A stretch of 64,000 nucleotides of DNA from Coptis chinensis. Its lineage: Eukaryota > Streptophyta > Magnoliopsida > Ranunculales > Ranunculaceae. The DNA lies in contig CM027378.1 in assembly GCA_015680905.1 (NCBI GenBank), positions 82,241,501 to 82,305,500 of the forward strand. Direction: 5' to 3'. This document shows positions 1-11,966 of the stretch, piece by piece (the stretch's first letter is position 1; the number at the start of each line of letters is the position of its first letter). The notes beneath the pieces are model-generated. The model was not told the origin of the DNA. It worked only from the letters and a program-made list of their open reading frames with translations, and searched no databases. A program made the position numbers and the translations under genes.

Positions 1-130
1 CTAGCTGACTTGCTAAGCTCTGGCTTTGAGCTTCAAGGCTTGCCATACTTCGTGGGCTTGAGGATTTTTCTTTTAGTTTTAGAATTTGTGAAGTGGTTTC
101 TCAAGAAATCGAGACCACAAATGGCGCCAA
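1..130 (-). mobile_element. Internal edge and PBS of an LTR retrotransposon running off the left end
   Basis: On the minus strand the LTR at 131-731 is followed directly by TTGGCGCCATTTG (118-130 region), a primer-binding site of the TGGCGCC type used by many plant Ty3/gypsy elements. The same TGGCGCC motif sits at the same place in the complete element near 59700. The rest of this stretch is untranslated leader, and the coding part would lie outside the window. No ORF of note is present. This is a sequence observation combined with family knowledge. Confidence 0.6.
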
Positions 131-731
131 TGTAAATGAGCGTTTTAGTTTTCTACACATACAAGGGAGGAAGGAGAATGGAATTGGAATTGGATGTGGG
201 AAAGGGTTTAGACCGAGTTCGTTGTTGAGCGAACCGCCTACTTATTTTCTCTTGATTCTTGGGGGAGAGAAGAATCAGGTCTGACGTAGTTCCAGAGGGG
301 GGTATTTATAGTTGTTGAGCAATGTAAATCTACGCAACACGTGTAAAGACGAATACAGTTATGTGGTTGAGATCTGGGAAGCGTGTATGGCGGTGTTAGT
401 AGGAATCCCACAATGATAGGGGGTGGTTGGGTTGTGCCAGTACGGCTCGTAATGATTGCATTTGGATAATGGATGACGTCACTAGATGGAACATTCCACA
501 TGAGGGTGTGCGAGTTGAGCTACTCTGGAGCGAGCTCATAGGACGAACATCTTAGATTGTGTGTGCGAGCTGAAGGCATAAGTCGCTCGGAAGCGAGCTG
601 AGTATACCACTTGCGTGCGGTGAATTGCTATGCAACAAGTTCGAAGACGAGGACATGAGGTCGGTGCGGTATTTCTGTTTGTGTTGGACACGTGTGTGGT
701 ATTCATTGGATGTGAATACTACTCCCTCACA
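131..731 (-). mobile_element. LTR (5' LTR of the minus-strand element at the left edge)
   Basis: The stretch starts with TGTAAATGAG directly after the primer-binding site and ends near CCCTCACA, giving the usual TG...CA ends. Its length is about 600 bp. Only one copy lies in the window, so the far end (about 731) is inferred from the terminal dinucleotides and could be a few bases off. The partner LTR should lie left of the window. No coding capacity is seen. Confidence 0.5.
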
Positions 732-2002
732 ACAACCACAAAAGTTGCGGAATGTGTAATCAATATAACAGATGAAGTGGGGAACAATTCTGGACGCCTA
801 GACTAATGAAATATGTCTGGTCACGTACTCTTTTCTCTTTTGGCTATATGCTATAGCTAATCAATAAGCAATATTGCTCCAAACTTCTATAGACTTGCTT
901 GTACACAAAAGGAATAGGAAACAATTCACCCCGGTCAAAGAGTTATTGCAGTGGTGATACAGATACACAGTGTAAAACGTGAAACTGATAAAAATCATAG
1001 CTGGTGCAACTATATAGGGGCTGCTTGTTAGCATCCCTTCCTGTAGGCAATAGAGGAAGCTACGGTCAGGGCTTAATTGCAAGTCCACTACGAGCTACCT
1101 AAAAAATATGAAGCCATTTGGTATATTTAGAGAATCGAAAATTCAAAACTTCTTGATCTTTCAAAGGTTGTGCATAATTTCACATTTCCATCTGTGAGTG
1201 GAAGACAAAACTAAATTTGATTCTCATCTCTTGTTAACCTATCTGACACTCCAACCGATCACAAAAGCATTCAACTTTAGTAAAAGTATGATAAGCAATC
1301 AAAAAGATCGACAAACAATTTTCTCAAGCGATTTTTAAAGCAACCATATTTTGAACAAATTATTAGTGTCAACAACTATTTTAAATTAATTTTCAGTTTC
1401 CAGGAAACAATGTAAAAGATTTCAAACATTTAACCTTTCTAGCTTCACCGCTTGTCATCATCGTAACTTTTTTCTCCTTTTTTTTTTTCTTTTTTCTTTT
1501 TTTAACATACAAGCATATTTAGACAATCATCAATACTTGCGAAAAGGAAAACTACTCACAAGTGGACATATCCATTTTTGCAAATTTATGAGAAATGCCA
1601 GTAGATGCCGGAATGGAGTTTCTCATGATCCAGGCGGGGTTCGCACGCCAAACCCTCTGGTATCAAGTTTTACCAATTTTGCTAGTTAAACCGATAAAAA
1701 AAAAAGAGTATTGTAGTCTTATAACCTTCAAGTTATCACAATGATTGCATTTTATTGAAATCTGACATAGACCCACTTTCAAAGATAGCTCCAAGGACAT
1801 ACAGTATAACACAAGAGAGATAGTAGCCACCAGATTTACCTAGCAAGCTCAATGTTTATTACAAACGACACAGAGCTGAGCTTTTACAGGTTTCAGTTTG
1901 CAATTACAACAATTACAAAACTTCTTACACATTGAAATGCTTCCTTATGAATGGTTAATCAAGGCACTCCATCGTAATAGTTTTCTGAGCTAAGAAAACA
2001 GC
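732..2002. other. Intergenic stretch with no recognised gene
   Basis: This stretch is AT-rich, with a pyrimidine tract near 1465-1505 and short A or T runs. I see no conserved coding exon, RNA gene or clean terminal repeat. A GGTTCG-containing stretch near 1636-1660 resembles a tRNA-type B box, but it has no companion A box at the right distance and was not called. Confidence 0.4.
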
Positions 2003-2188
2003 TCAGTTGCCTCCCACATATTCTTTGAACGCTGAAGTCAGGCTGCTCTTCTCCAATGCAAGCCAGTGTTTGTAGACAGAAGTAGCCCTCCCTCCTGCGC
2101 TATTCATCCTGACCAATGAACCAGGAAAGTTTGATTTTGTCTGGTCTATATTTTGTTTGGCCCAACTATTATATAAAGAAACAAGCAA
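2003..2188 (-). CDS. Possible last exon of an unrecognised minus-strand gene
   Basis: The minus strand has a splice-acceptor-like pyrimidine-AG (TTGGTCAG) followed by an open frame of about 35 codons ending in EYVGGN and a stop. The composition looks coding, and the frame lies downstream of MCCA on the same strand. I do not recognise the protein, and no partner exons were found between here and the SINE. It could also be a chance ORF or a distal untranslated part of MCCA. Confidence 0.2.
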   Translation of the reverse strand: MLVSLYNSWAKQNIDQTKSNFPGSLVRMNSAGGRATSVYKHWLALEKSSLTSAFKEYVGGN

Positions 2189-2504
2189 ATGCTTGCTCCT
2201 ACACGCTTAAGGAGCAAATACTCTTAAGCGCTTACCAAGATAGACAGCAATTCTCTTGGCCAATCTTGAGCATTTGGCATCTTGGAGATTTACAAAGATG
2301 AAAACAGTATGTCATGGGAAGTGCCTAGGAGAAGACTTTGCTTGTAGTTCTTACCAACACAGTATTTATAAAAAACACACACTTGTCCACACCAGTGTAG
2401 TAAACTACTCCTGCATATGGTTTCGGCATATGGTGCATATTTTTCTTTTGTTCCTTCACAAGCCACAGGGGCCTAAACTAGGCCTCAGTGTAGCTATTAT
2501 AAAA

Positions 2505-3165
2505 TGGTGAACCCAGTCCATGAGGCTCCCGCCAATGCGGGCTGAGGGAAAGGTCAGATATACATAGAGGTGTCTCCTAGGAAGCACGGATGCCGATACG
2601 CGACACGGATACGACACGACACGGATACGCAGACACGACATTTTTCAAAAATATAGGACACGGATACGTCATGGACACGTTTGAATAATATATATATAAA
2701 TATTATATAATTGAGCATTTTTCACCAAATTCAAATTAAAATGGCAATTCTACCTCATAAAATGACCAATTCAAACACATTAAGTAGCAACTTACATGTA
2801 TAACTTGGATTCACTTCATCTTTCTTCTCTTGCATCTCTTCTTAACTTGGATTTTATTTCACTTGTTTTTCTTTTGTTGAAGTTCCAAAAAAATTTCTTG
2901 TATGTGTGAGATTACTGTCCCCCGTGTGTCGGAAATTAAAAAATTAATTATAAAATCGGATACTCCAAATCGCGTATCCGACACGTATCGGGGCGTATCC
3001 ATGTCGGACACGTATCGGACACAGATACTTCACCCTTAGAGACGTATCGGTGCTTCATAGGTTGTCCCCACATAGAGAGAGGATGTTTCCGTGATTTGTT
3101 TGAACCTATGACCTAGGTCGCAATGGAGCAACCTTACCTTTGTGCCAAACCACCACTTCTAAATG
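2505..3165 (-). mobile_element. tRNA-derived SINE (Au-like), split by a MITE
   Basis: Read on the minus strand, the right part holds a pol III B box (GGTCATAGGTTCAAAC, about 3105-3120) after GGTAAGGTTGCTCC. The left part holds the conserved plant SINE tail: an ATCTGACC-like motif, then GGCGGGAGCC and CATGGACTGGGT. This order matches the Au-type SINE found widely in angiosperms (family knowledge). The body is interrupted at 2577-3060 by an inverted-repeat element. Removing that element restores a roughly 180-bp SINE, which dates the MITE insertion after the SINE. Confidence 0.65.
2577..3060. mobile_element. Small inverted-repeat element built of GATACG/GACACG words (MITE)
   Basis: The ends are inverted copies: CTAGGAAGCACGG on the left, and on the right the complement of CTATGAAGCACCG. 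Next to each end are runs of GGATACG and GACACG words, and their complements (CGTATCC, CGTGTC) appear at the opposite end. The middle is AT-rich. The flanks are similar but not identical (GGTGTCTCC against GTTGTCCCC), so the target duplication is degraded or misplaced. It sits inside a SINE. A related degenerate copy lies in an MCCA intron at 4119-4316. Confidence 0.6.
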
Positions 3166-3403
3166 TGGCTCTACTATGAAGACCTAATATATCCATATCA
3201 TCTGATATTTCAGACCCACAATTTCAGATATATATATATCACTAGTATATGCATGGACATGGCAAATTTTGCATAAGAAAATTTTAAAACAAATTACATA
3301 AAATCATGATCTTAACATTTTGTCAAGGAATTGGTAATAGCCATTGTTTTCTTGGGTGTGAAGGCAATAGTTGTTAGATAAAGCTTGTCGACTCCCTACA
3401 GTA

Positions 3404-6400
3404 CTATAAATGATCATAGGATCTATGATAAACTCTAGCAAACAAAAAGCACCAGAGATTCACCTTAATGCTAAAGAGAATGCTGTTGTCAAAAACTTGC
3501 TGCCCAGAAGCGACTTCAAGCCCACGTACATATCCAGTAGAAGGTGCTTTTACGACATGCTGAACAGGAAGATAGATATAAGATCAAGAAACCATTTTTT
3601 TTATAGTGACAGACAGATGGAAGAAGAGAAATCCAAACTAAAACAAACCTCCATTTTCATGGCTTCCAACACCAAGATAGGCTGTCCCTCTACCATCTTC
3701 ATCCCATTTTTTGCCAAAATCTTAACCACCAAACCAGCCATAGGAGCCACCACAGTCCCTCGAGGGGGGGATGTCATCTCCAGATTTGGTTTATGATGGG
3801 ACACATCATCATTAGACAGATCAAGTCCGATCTTTTGCTTGAAATGGTGATGATGCTTACCATGCCATAGGTGAATATGCTTAGTATTTTCCTGGCACAA
3901 TATTCCGAAATCAGCAAATGTAAGATAAGGAAGAAAGCAATTTGAGACATTGATAATTTGATATTTCATTTAACAACAGCATCAGCTTTTAGAATGAAAG
4001 AAAAATGCAGTAACGGATCACTTGAGCTTTTATAAAGCACCATAAGAAGAAGGGTGTTTGGATCGGGAAGATTCTGATACAAGCTATGTATTAATTACTC
4101 AACATAATGAGATATGTCTTCTCTGACACGGATATGAAGTTACATTGACACGGATACGTGTGTCCGTATCCGACATGGATATGAAGTGTCTGACGAGGCA
4201 AAATATAAAAAATTGAGGTATATCACATACAATATGAGTCCGATATGTCTGACACGGACACGTGGATATGTTTCCAATACGGATTATTTTCAAAGTATGG
4301 CGTGTCCATGTAACATAGCTGGAAAGTATGCTATGCCAGAGAAAAGCACCTGAATGTTGGTGACTTGGTGTGTGTCCTTTGTACGTTACTTATACAATTG
4401 TTCTTTAAGTTGAATGTTCACTGGATATGTTACTCTTCAAGTTAAAACTGTTCAAATAGATTTTCAGAAGAATTTTTTTCAAAATTAGGGGACAGGAGTT
4501 ACACTAGAGCGAGTATCCTCACCCTGGAGACTTGTGAGGAAAAATCAGACTAAACTCAAACAGTATGAACTGAGATCAAACCATTATTTTTAGTTAATTT
4601 GGGTTTGAACCCACTAAATGAACCAAACCTATTGGTATTTAAACCCCTGAAATTCTTGTCCTATCTCAAATACAGATAGAGTAATGCTAAGAAGAAAATC
4701 ATTACATAGTTGCACCATGCAATTACTCTTAGCAGGGCTAGTATTGTGCTTTCCATTTATTACCTATGTAATTACTTTATTACCCTCTCTAGGATTTCTA
4801 TTATTCATCTATAAATATAAGTGACGAGATCTCTCATTCACTTAATTTTTCCCTAAATTACTTTCTACATGGTATCAGAGTGAGTTATAATTATTCCATA
4901 CTCCCCCTGATCGAACTCAGCGGTGAGTTCCCTGGGAGGTTATAGGAGGGCAGCGTACTTTCTACAACTACCCTCACAATGCAGTGTTACTCATGACACC
5001 CAAATTGAAAATTGGATGCCACAATCTGTGTGCCATCATCCTTCAATGGGCACACATACAAATAAATCAATGAAAACCATTTGACCCAACACTTGAAAGT
5101 GCCTCAAAATCCAAGGATTAGGAATTATCCTAGGAACGATGTTGCATAAACACAAGTCTGAGTCCGAGCCTGACACAGGTACAGAGGGCCTGTACTATCC
5201 ACATAATAAAATTTTGGGACACGATAATAGTTTTTTAAATATACACATTCAACGTTCATAATACTAAAGACTTAAATGTATGACATGGCCCAATAACACC
5301 TAGTCTCATACTCCCATGTAACCACGTTCCTGCTTATCATCATAAATCTCTTCTATGAGAGAATAAAAGGATTATTGCCCCACTTAGACATCTAAGCATG
5401 AACTGTCCTGCTTAGAATTGTAGAGTTTTTTTTCTTTTTTTGCTATTAAATTATGATATTATTACTTTATAAAGATGTTGACATTGTGCGATTAGAGAGA
5501 TCTCAGCAAAGTTGTTTTGACTATGCTAATTTCACAAATATTCCATGGCACAAGAAATTTTATAGTTGCATTCTAGACATGCCAAAATCAACTGGAAAAA
5601 AGATAAATGTGCTGAATAAGCACGTTATACCTTAGAATAAACAGCTAAACAGATATCCATGCTTAATCCGTCAGCCTCAACTCTGAAATTATGTTGGCCT
5701 AAATGTAACACTTTAATTCCCATTCCGTGGCAATCACCATCTCCTGTCTACATATAGCACACATACAAGATGGAGTATATGAACAATCAGAGACTCAGCG
5801 GAGAGAAAAATAAAACCTATATAAACGTTAGAAATTATAAGGTATAATAATGAGTATCAAATGAAGCCATATTTTCGGAAACATAAAAGTTATTACCTGA
5901 ACAAAATAAGTTCCATCTGACTGATAGCTGATGTCGAGCCTCAGATGTTTTGAGGCACTGCTATCATATTCATTGTCCCACTCAAATTCCATTGTACGCC
6001 TCGGGGAGTGATGAACTCGGAAAGGTGGATGGGCATACCATAACGAATTTAAGTTGCTCCCTGTTGAAATGAAGAGGTTGGATGCGTCATGAAATGTTAC
6101 GAGAAAACCTAACAAAATTATTCAGAGAAGTTCCCTATTTGAAGGAAGAGGACCTTTAGTTAAAGCTAAGTTTTCCTGTTTGCACATGCAGGCAGCAACT
6201 AAGGCCACAGCTCGTGAAGCAGCTGCATATGCCTTTGTTGTTAACGTTGTATCACTTGGATCATTGAAAAGGTCAGTTTTAAAACGCTCGATAAAATGGG
6301 TTTCTACTTCGCCAGCTTCAAAAGCCCAATGGTTGGCAAGCCTTAGAAGAAAATTGATGTTGGTTGGCAAGCCAGCAACCTACAAAAGGAATTTCGTACT

Positions 6401-9400
6401 TCCAGTTTAGACTACACTGAAGAATGTCTATCAAATAAACTCAAGTCATGACTACTGCAGGTAATCAATTCCATTCAGAATGAATGAGTTGAAGTTAAAC
6501 AGTAGTTAGCACGTTCCAAATGTGAGGCATAACAATGCACCTATCTAGAAGGTTGTAATGATAGATAGAAAGTAGCAGTACACGAGGGTGTAAAACGGGA
6601 TAGGAAGGAAAACAGTAGTCATCCACTTATTTGAAGAAAGGTCTCTAGATAAAAGAACGAAATGGATGAGCAGACAACCATTTTTTCATGTATCACTCTG
6701 AGTTTAATGTCTAAAGAGTGAAGGATATATTACATATCCGTTTTTCTTTGGCGTTGGAGTGTGTAAGAGCCACTACATGATGATATAAAATATCCATTGT
6801 GGTTTATTTAGTGCAGTGCAGACCATAAAAGACTATGACATTGCAACTATAACAATCGTATACCTGAAATTTTGACAAGCAATCCTTCAATTTAACTAAT
6901 GCTGCACTACGATTTTCTCCCCATACTACTAGCTTAGCTATCATTGGATCATAATGCATGCTGACACTGTCTCCTTGTTCCACTCCTGTCTCAACTCGAA
7001 CTGTTCAATGATAGAACATCCACAAAAAACTGAATAAGGATAAGTACCAATGTTCTAAGTCCAGTGCAATTCAAGTGAAGATTTGGTGAAGAAGGAAAAT
7101 TCCATGATCCTCACAATCTGATCTCTCAACTATTTAAAATTCCTCCTAATAAAAAACAGACAGTAACAGGATCGGATAGTCAGGGATTTAGGATCGTCTA
7201 ATTAGCATGAAGGTTTGCCTTAGACTAGAGATCTCTTAGTGTGAACCTTCCTTCGGACTTCCTAACTTCTGATCGTGCTTTGTGCATGTGTATAGGATTT
7301 GGAAATATTGATTTTTCTAATCCTCCAGGCTAACATTGATATATGACTTGCAAATGAATGAGTTCACATGTTTGTGCACCTGTTGAAGAGATGGTTACTG
7401 GATCATAATGATGAAGAACACCTGCTGCAGGAAGAAATCCTTTCGGCACATTTTCAGCATAAATCCTAGCTTCAAAGGCATGCCCTATTATTACAGTGGG
7501 AAGTAGCAAAAAACATGTTAGAATCTTACTCTAGAATATGATCTAGAATGGAAGAAGAATACAAATGCCCATTTGGAATCAACAGTAAATTATCCCAGGA
7601 TCTGGTTAGTGGTTATATGCATGACCAGTTAGATAAGTGTTTGAATATTATTTTTTTTCCCCTAATCTAGCTTGGTTGTTCTACAAAGATGCTTTTCATT
7701 TGAAATCTAAGTGATTAAGTAGTGCATGGATACAAAATCAATTTAACAAAAATTCCAGGGATAACATATCAAGTAGTGCACAGTCCAAGTAACTTCTTTT
7801 TCTTTTCTTTTTTCTTCTCCTGATTACTGCTAACCTGTAGACCTTTTTTCTTTTTCTCCTTTTCTGTAGCTTCAGAATTAATCATTATCTTTCATAGTTT
7901 TTAGGGATAAAAACTCACAAGTGACAAGACGTAGCTGTTCTACAGTAAAGTTTACCTGTTAGAGGTACCTGTGCCTGACTTAAGGGAAGAGGTTCTCCAT
8001 TCGCAACACGAATCTGCCATTCTACAAGATCTTGACCAACAATCATCTCAGTCACGGGATGCTCAACCTGAACAAGGTTTTCTATGTTTTCAGTAAAGTG
8101 GTGATTAATTACATTGTAAAAGCAAAAAGAGTAGAACTAATTATCAATGCACCTGCAGACGAGTGTTCATCTCCATAAAATAAAAGTGGCCGGAGACTGT
8201 GTCCACTATAAACTCCACAGTGCCAGCATTGTGATACGAAACTGCCTTCTCAGATTGTTAGCAACAAACAGAGGCCAATCAGACTACTATCAAAAAGAAG
8301 AAGAAACATAGCGTACAGAAGAAAGTATAAACAACACAACAATCCTTATAAGAAAGAACGTTTTCAAGGAAAAAGGAAAAAGAAAAAAAAAACGCAGAGC
8401 TCCTTTCGCCAAAAATGACTACCAAATGTTAGTACTCTGCCAATTGATGTAAACTCATATATTACTTATCTCTAACGCATGATACAATACCAGACAGAAA
8501 AAGAGGTCAAGATAAGCATTCATTGACAGAATAAGCAAGTGTAAGAAACTTGCCACATCATTATAAGTTGGACTATGTGAATCTTCCTACCATCTTTCAT
8601 CTGAAAATAACAAATATCCTGTTGTTCGAAAAGTTTGATTTAAGTCCTATTATCTACTATTTCCTGAACCTCAGTGGTGAAGACATCATAGATCCTAGTA
8701 TGATCACAGTCGAGTTGCTATCTGACACCAAGGAAGTCCTGTTTCACTTGTCCATATTATGTTTCAACTTCGATTATTCCAAAAATTGGTAACGCAGATT
8801 AAGAAGAAATGACAGGGTAAAAACATATACAATTGCAAATAACACCATTGAAGTTGATGGATGATTAAATAAACAAAACAAAAACATAAATAAAAGAATA
8901 ATAGTAATAGTAATACAGGTAATAATAATAATAACTAAGGGGATATGGAGCTTACAATCTTACATATCACTTCTATAACTGAAAAAAGTCCCCAAGTCAT
9001 TAAGAAACAGGTAGCTTCAAGTCCCAACAGGTGTTAGACAACCAAAGTTTAATATAGTAGGAAGCCACATATAGGATAGATCTATAAAGAGTCACACCAT
9101 TCATAGTTGATACTATTTCAGAGTCACACCATTGTACTTCTTCACAACCAGAAAAACAAAAGCCCAAAAGGATACAACGGGAGGATTGGTACACATGAAG
9201 ATCAAAGTGTCCATATAGTGTTTACATCCAAGAACTTCTCATGAAATGGAAAATTAGCACAACTTAAGATACACTAGGATATTCCAACATGATTATGTGA
9301 TTGACAAAAAGGTCACAAATACTAACAATGGTAAGGATATTTTTTAATGAAAAATCACCTTGGCTGCAGAAACAGCGGCCTCACCCAAGTGGGAGCGAAA

Positions 9401-10952
9401 TTCAGCAATAATATTTGGCTGCAGCAATGGAGCTGTTTTAACTTACTATCATCACATTGATTATTTGTAAGGGGTGGGGAGCAAAAAAATACAAAAAAAA
9501 TAATCATCACCGCTGGTGCTTCTTCAATTATCTTCTGGTGCCTTCGCTGCACACTGCAATCTCTCTCATACAAATGTAGAACATTACCGTGTTTGTCACC
9601 AAATATCTATACATGGCAAAAATTTCAGAAACTTCAACTGATTAAAATTTAATATGAACGATGCCATACAGTACAAAGTTCACAATAATGGGTAACTGAC
9701 CTGGACTTCTATATGTCTTGGTTGAGTAATATATTTCTCTAGCAAGATTGTATTTACACCAAAAGAAGCAGCAGCCTCACGTTGAGCTCCCAAAAAGGAT
9801 TCAATAAATTCATCTGGACTTTGCACAATCCTCATACCCTGGAATATGAGGTATATATGAATCTGTAAATACTGAAGTGATGCTAATCCTTTCTATAAGC
9901 ATATCTGAAAGATTCAATCAAAAACTATCACAGGTACATACACACACACACAAATCAGGATTCAGGACAAAGAAAGAAACAACTAAAACAAAACACATTC
10001 CAACGCATTATGATTAACATTCATAAAGAATTCAATCACACAGTAGTCAAGATATATCGTAACAGTAATAAGACATTTACTTGAAAATAGTTAATATACA
10101 CACTCATACAATACAATTTTAATTTAATTCTTCTTATCAATATTTACTTTGCATGCTTCCTTTACTGAAAAACTTAAAAACAAAGTACCTTCCCTCCACC
10201 ACCATGTGTCGGCTTTATCAAAATCGGATATCCAATCTTATCAGCTTCCATTTTCATTAAATCAATATCTTGTTCATAACCATGATATCCCGGCACAAGT
10301 GGTACTCCTGCTGCCCCCATAATTCTCTTCGACGCACTAATAAACACATCACATCAATCAACTACAATAATAATAATAAATATCGTAAGTATATATATAC
10401 CAACTAGTCAACTACATTGCATTGTACCTTTTATCACCCATGTCTCTAATTGCAGATGCAGGTGGTCCAATAAAAATAAGCCCCTCGTCTTCACATAACT
10501 GAGCAAACTCAGCACTCTCTGATAAAAAACCATACCCAGGATGCACAGCCTAAAAAATCATTACAAATAAAAATTATAACAATTTTAAAAACAAGTTAAT
10601 TTATGTACGTTATTTATACCTGTGCACCAGTTGTATGAGCAGCTTTAATAATTTGTTTAGCATTTAAGTAACTTAAACGAGCAGGTGGCGGACCAATTCT
10701 AACTGCTTCATCAGCTGATTTAACATGCAGACTGTTTTCATCAGCATCACTATAAACAGCAACCGTTTTGATTCCTAATCTTTTCGAAGTTGTAGTTATT
10801 CTACACGCTATTTCTCCTCTATTTGCTATTAATATTTTCTCTATTGATTTATTATTATTAGTGCTCTTTGTTGATGAAGAGAATTGGTTTGTGAGAAATT
10901 GGGATAAGGATTTATTCCTTCTCTTGAGTTTTTGACGAATTATTAACGACAT
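3404..10952 (-). CDS. MCCA: 3-Methylcrotonyl-CoA carboxylase, biotin-carrying alpha subunit (15 exons)
   Basis: This is the biotin carboxylase/biotin carrier subunit of mitochondrial 3-methylcrotonyl-CoA carboxylase, which carboxylates 3-methylcrotonyl-CoA in leucine catabolism using ATP and bicarbonate. Exons, in transcription order: 10952-10620, 10549-10428, 10336-10189, 9838-9701, 9606-9511, 9418-9359, 8245-8153, 8067-7956, 7484-7380, 7000-6864, 6379-6154, 6060-5897, 5747-5631, 3891-3649, 3559-3404. All junctions are GT-AG and every phase joins, giving 749 codons plus stop. The first 30 or so residues are basic, Ser-rich and lack acids, as in a mitochondrial presequence. [14 protein letters not shown] opens the carboxylase domain near residue 38. 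The ATP-grasp glycine loop HGGGGKGM is near 196-203. MNTRLQVEHP, with active-site Arg and Glu, is near 325. The biotin site EAMKMEH is near 693-699 and spans the exon 14/15 junction. The last 20 or so residues after FSIK are unlike the family, so the true end may be an extra exon spliced from AAG|GTGAAT. Confidence 0.93.
4119..4316. repeat. Degenerate GATACG/GACACG repeat in MCCA intron 13
   Basis: Repeated GACACGGATA-type words lie on the left, and complementary or related words (GACACGGACACG, CGTGTCC) on the right, around an AT-rich centre. The design is the same as the element at 2577-3060, but older and without clear ends. It lies inside the 1.7-kb intron between MCCA exons 13 and 14 and is not expected to affect the protein. 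Confidence 0.45.
4685..4990 (+). mobile_element. Copia-type LTR and primer-binding-site remnant in MCCA intron 13
   Basis: TGGTATCAGAG at 4870-4880 is the initiator-Met tRNA primer-binding site typical of plant Ty1/copia elements (family knowledge). Directly upstream is an LTR-like segment ending in CTACA. It carries a TATA-like CTATAAATATAAG about 60 bp before the end, as an LTR promoter would. No second LTR or gag/pol coding was found, so this is a solo remnant or a very small (TRIM-like) element. The left edge (4685) is a guess from the TG dinucleotide. Confidence 0.45.
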
Positions 10953-10997
10953 TTTCTTTTTGAGAAAGAGAGAGTGGAAGTGTTTTTTTCAGTTTGG

Positions 10998-11005
10998 TTT
11001 TTATA
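10998..11005 (-). promoter_or_regulatory. Possible TATA box of MCCA
   Basis: On the minus strand TATAAAAA lies about 46 bp upstream of the MCCA start codon. The start of transcription would then be only some 15-20 bp from the ATG, which is short but possible. No other TATA-like site is closer. Confidence 0.3.
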
Positions 11006-11250
11006 GTGTGTGGTTATTGTGAGTTTTATAGGGTGTAGTGTCGTTCTTAGGTTTGAAGCGTTGATTTGTGTTTGAGGAGAATTGGATGGGTGAGAAGGAA
11101 GGAGGTTGTACTCTGATGAATGAGGTGGATGCTATTTTAAGTGGATAAAGTTTGATGGGTTTCTCTGACTTGATGATTACGTGGAAGCTGAGTCAGTTGG
11201 ATCGTTGGGAATTGGACTTTTTGGATTTGTTTGCCGGGATAGACGCTTTA

Positions 11251-11623
11251 GGCTGAGTCCAATGGCTCTCTATCCCTTTAAAAGTAGTGTTAAAGTCAAT
11301 AAAGTAGAGCTAAAGTCAATAAAGTAGCTCTAAAATAGAGTTAAAGTAAATTTAAAGTCGATAAAAAGAAATAAAAAAGTCAACATATTTGTTTCTCTAT
11401 CTCTATTTTTCTTTTACATAAATTGACATATTTATTTTCTATCTCTATTTTACTCTCATTATAGAGAGTAAAATAGAAGATGAAATATGTTGACTTTTAA
11501 ATTTCTACTTTATTGACTTTAGCTCTACTTTAACTCTATTTTAGAGCTACTTTATTGACTTTAGCTCTACGTTATTGACTTTAACACTACTTTTAAAGGG
11601 ATAGAGAGCCATTGGACTCAGCC
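11251..11623. mobile_element. PIF/Harbinger (Tourist-like) MITE with very long inverted repeats
   Basis: The first and last 30 or so bases are perfect inverted copies beginning GGCTGAGTCCAATGG. The inverted similarity continues inward for well over 100 bp through repeated AAAGTCAATAAAGTAG words. The flanks are TTA and TAA, so the expected 3-bp TWA duplication differs at its middle base. The terminus closely matches the left end of the large composite at 13039, suggesting one family and possible cross-mobilisation. There is no coding capacity. It lies about 300 bp upstream of the MCCA start codon. Confidence 0.8.
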
Positions 11624-11691
11624 TAAATGCGGACTAGATATTCTGATGCCCACCACAAAAACACATTTCAGAAGTCAGCCGTGATTCGCTG

Positions 11692-11907
11692 GTGAGGGGA
11701 GAGGAGAGAGATGAGTGAGAATTTGACTTATTATTTTAATACAATACACCAATCAGAATTAACTTCGGAGGTTTTTTTTGTGCTGGTGAAACGCATGGCC
11801 CAGTACAAAAAAAACGTCCGAAGTTGACTGTGATTGGTTGATAAAAATAAAATAACAACTCAAACTCTCTTTCTATCTCCTCTCTCCTATTTTCTCTCTC
11901 TAAACCA
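11692..11907. mobile_element. Fold-back (hairpin) element
   Basis: Two arms of about 95 bp are inverted copies around a short centre near 11795-11800. The shared blocks include AACTTCGGAGG/CGTCCGAAGTT with eight-base homopolymers, an ACCAATCA block, and an outer purine-rich GAGAGGAGAGAG block. A transcript would form a long hairpin. No clear target duplication was found, so the superfamily is not assigned. There is no ORF. Confidence 0.6.
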
Positions 11908-11966
11908 GGCAATCCTAGTCTAAATACGCTTGGTGCTCCAATCGAGAGAAATGATTTTTTTTTAAA

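Noticed and set aside
1636-1660. GGTTCG-containing stretch as a tRNA or SINE B box
   Set aside because: No A box at the right spacing, no cloverleaf and no SINE tail downstream.
3410-3796. Long plus-strand open frame opposite MCCA exons 14-15
   Set aside because: It is the reverse complement of conserved MCCA coding sequence and of the intron between the exons, with no family match of its own.
8550-8792. Plus-strand open frame of 80 codons in an MCCA intron
   Set aside because: Lies wholly inside an intron on the other strand and has no recognisable domain or promoter context.
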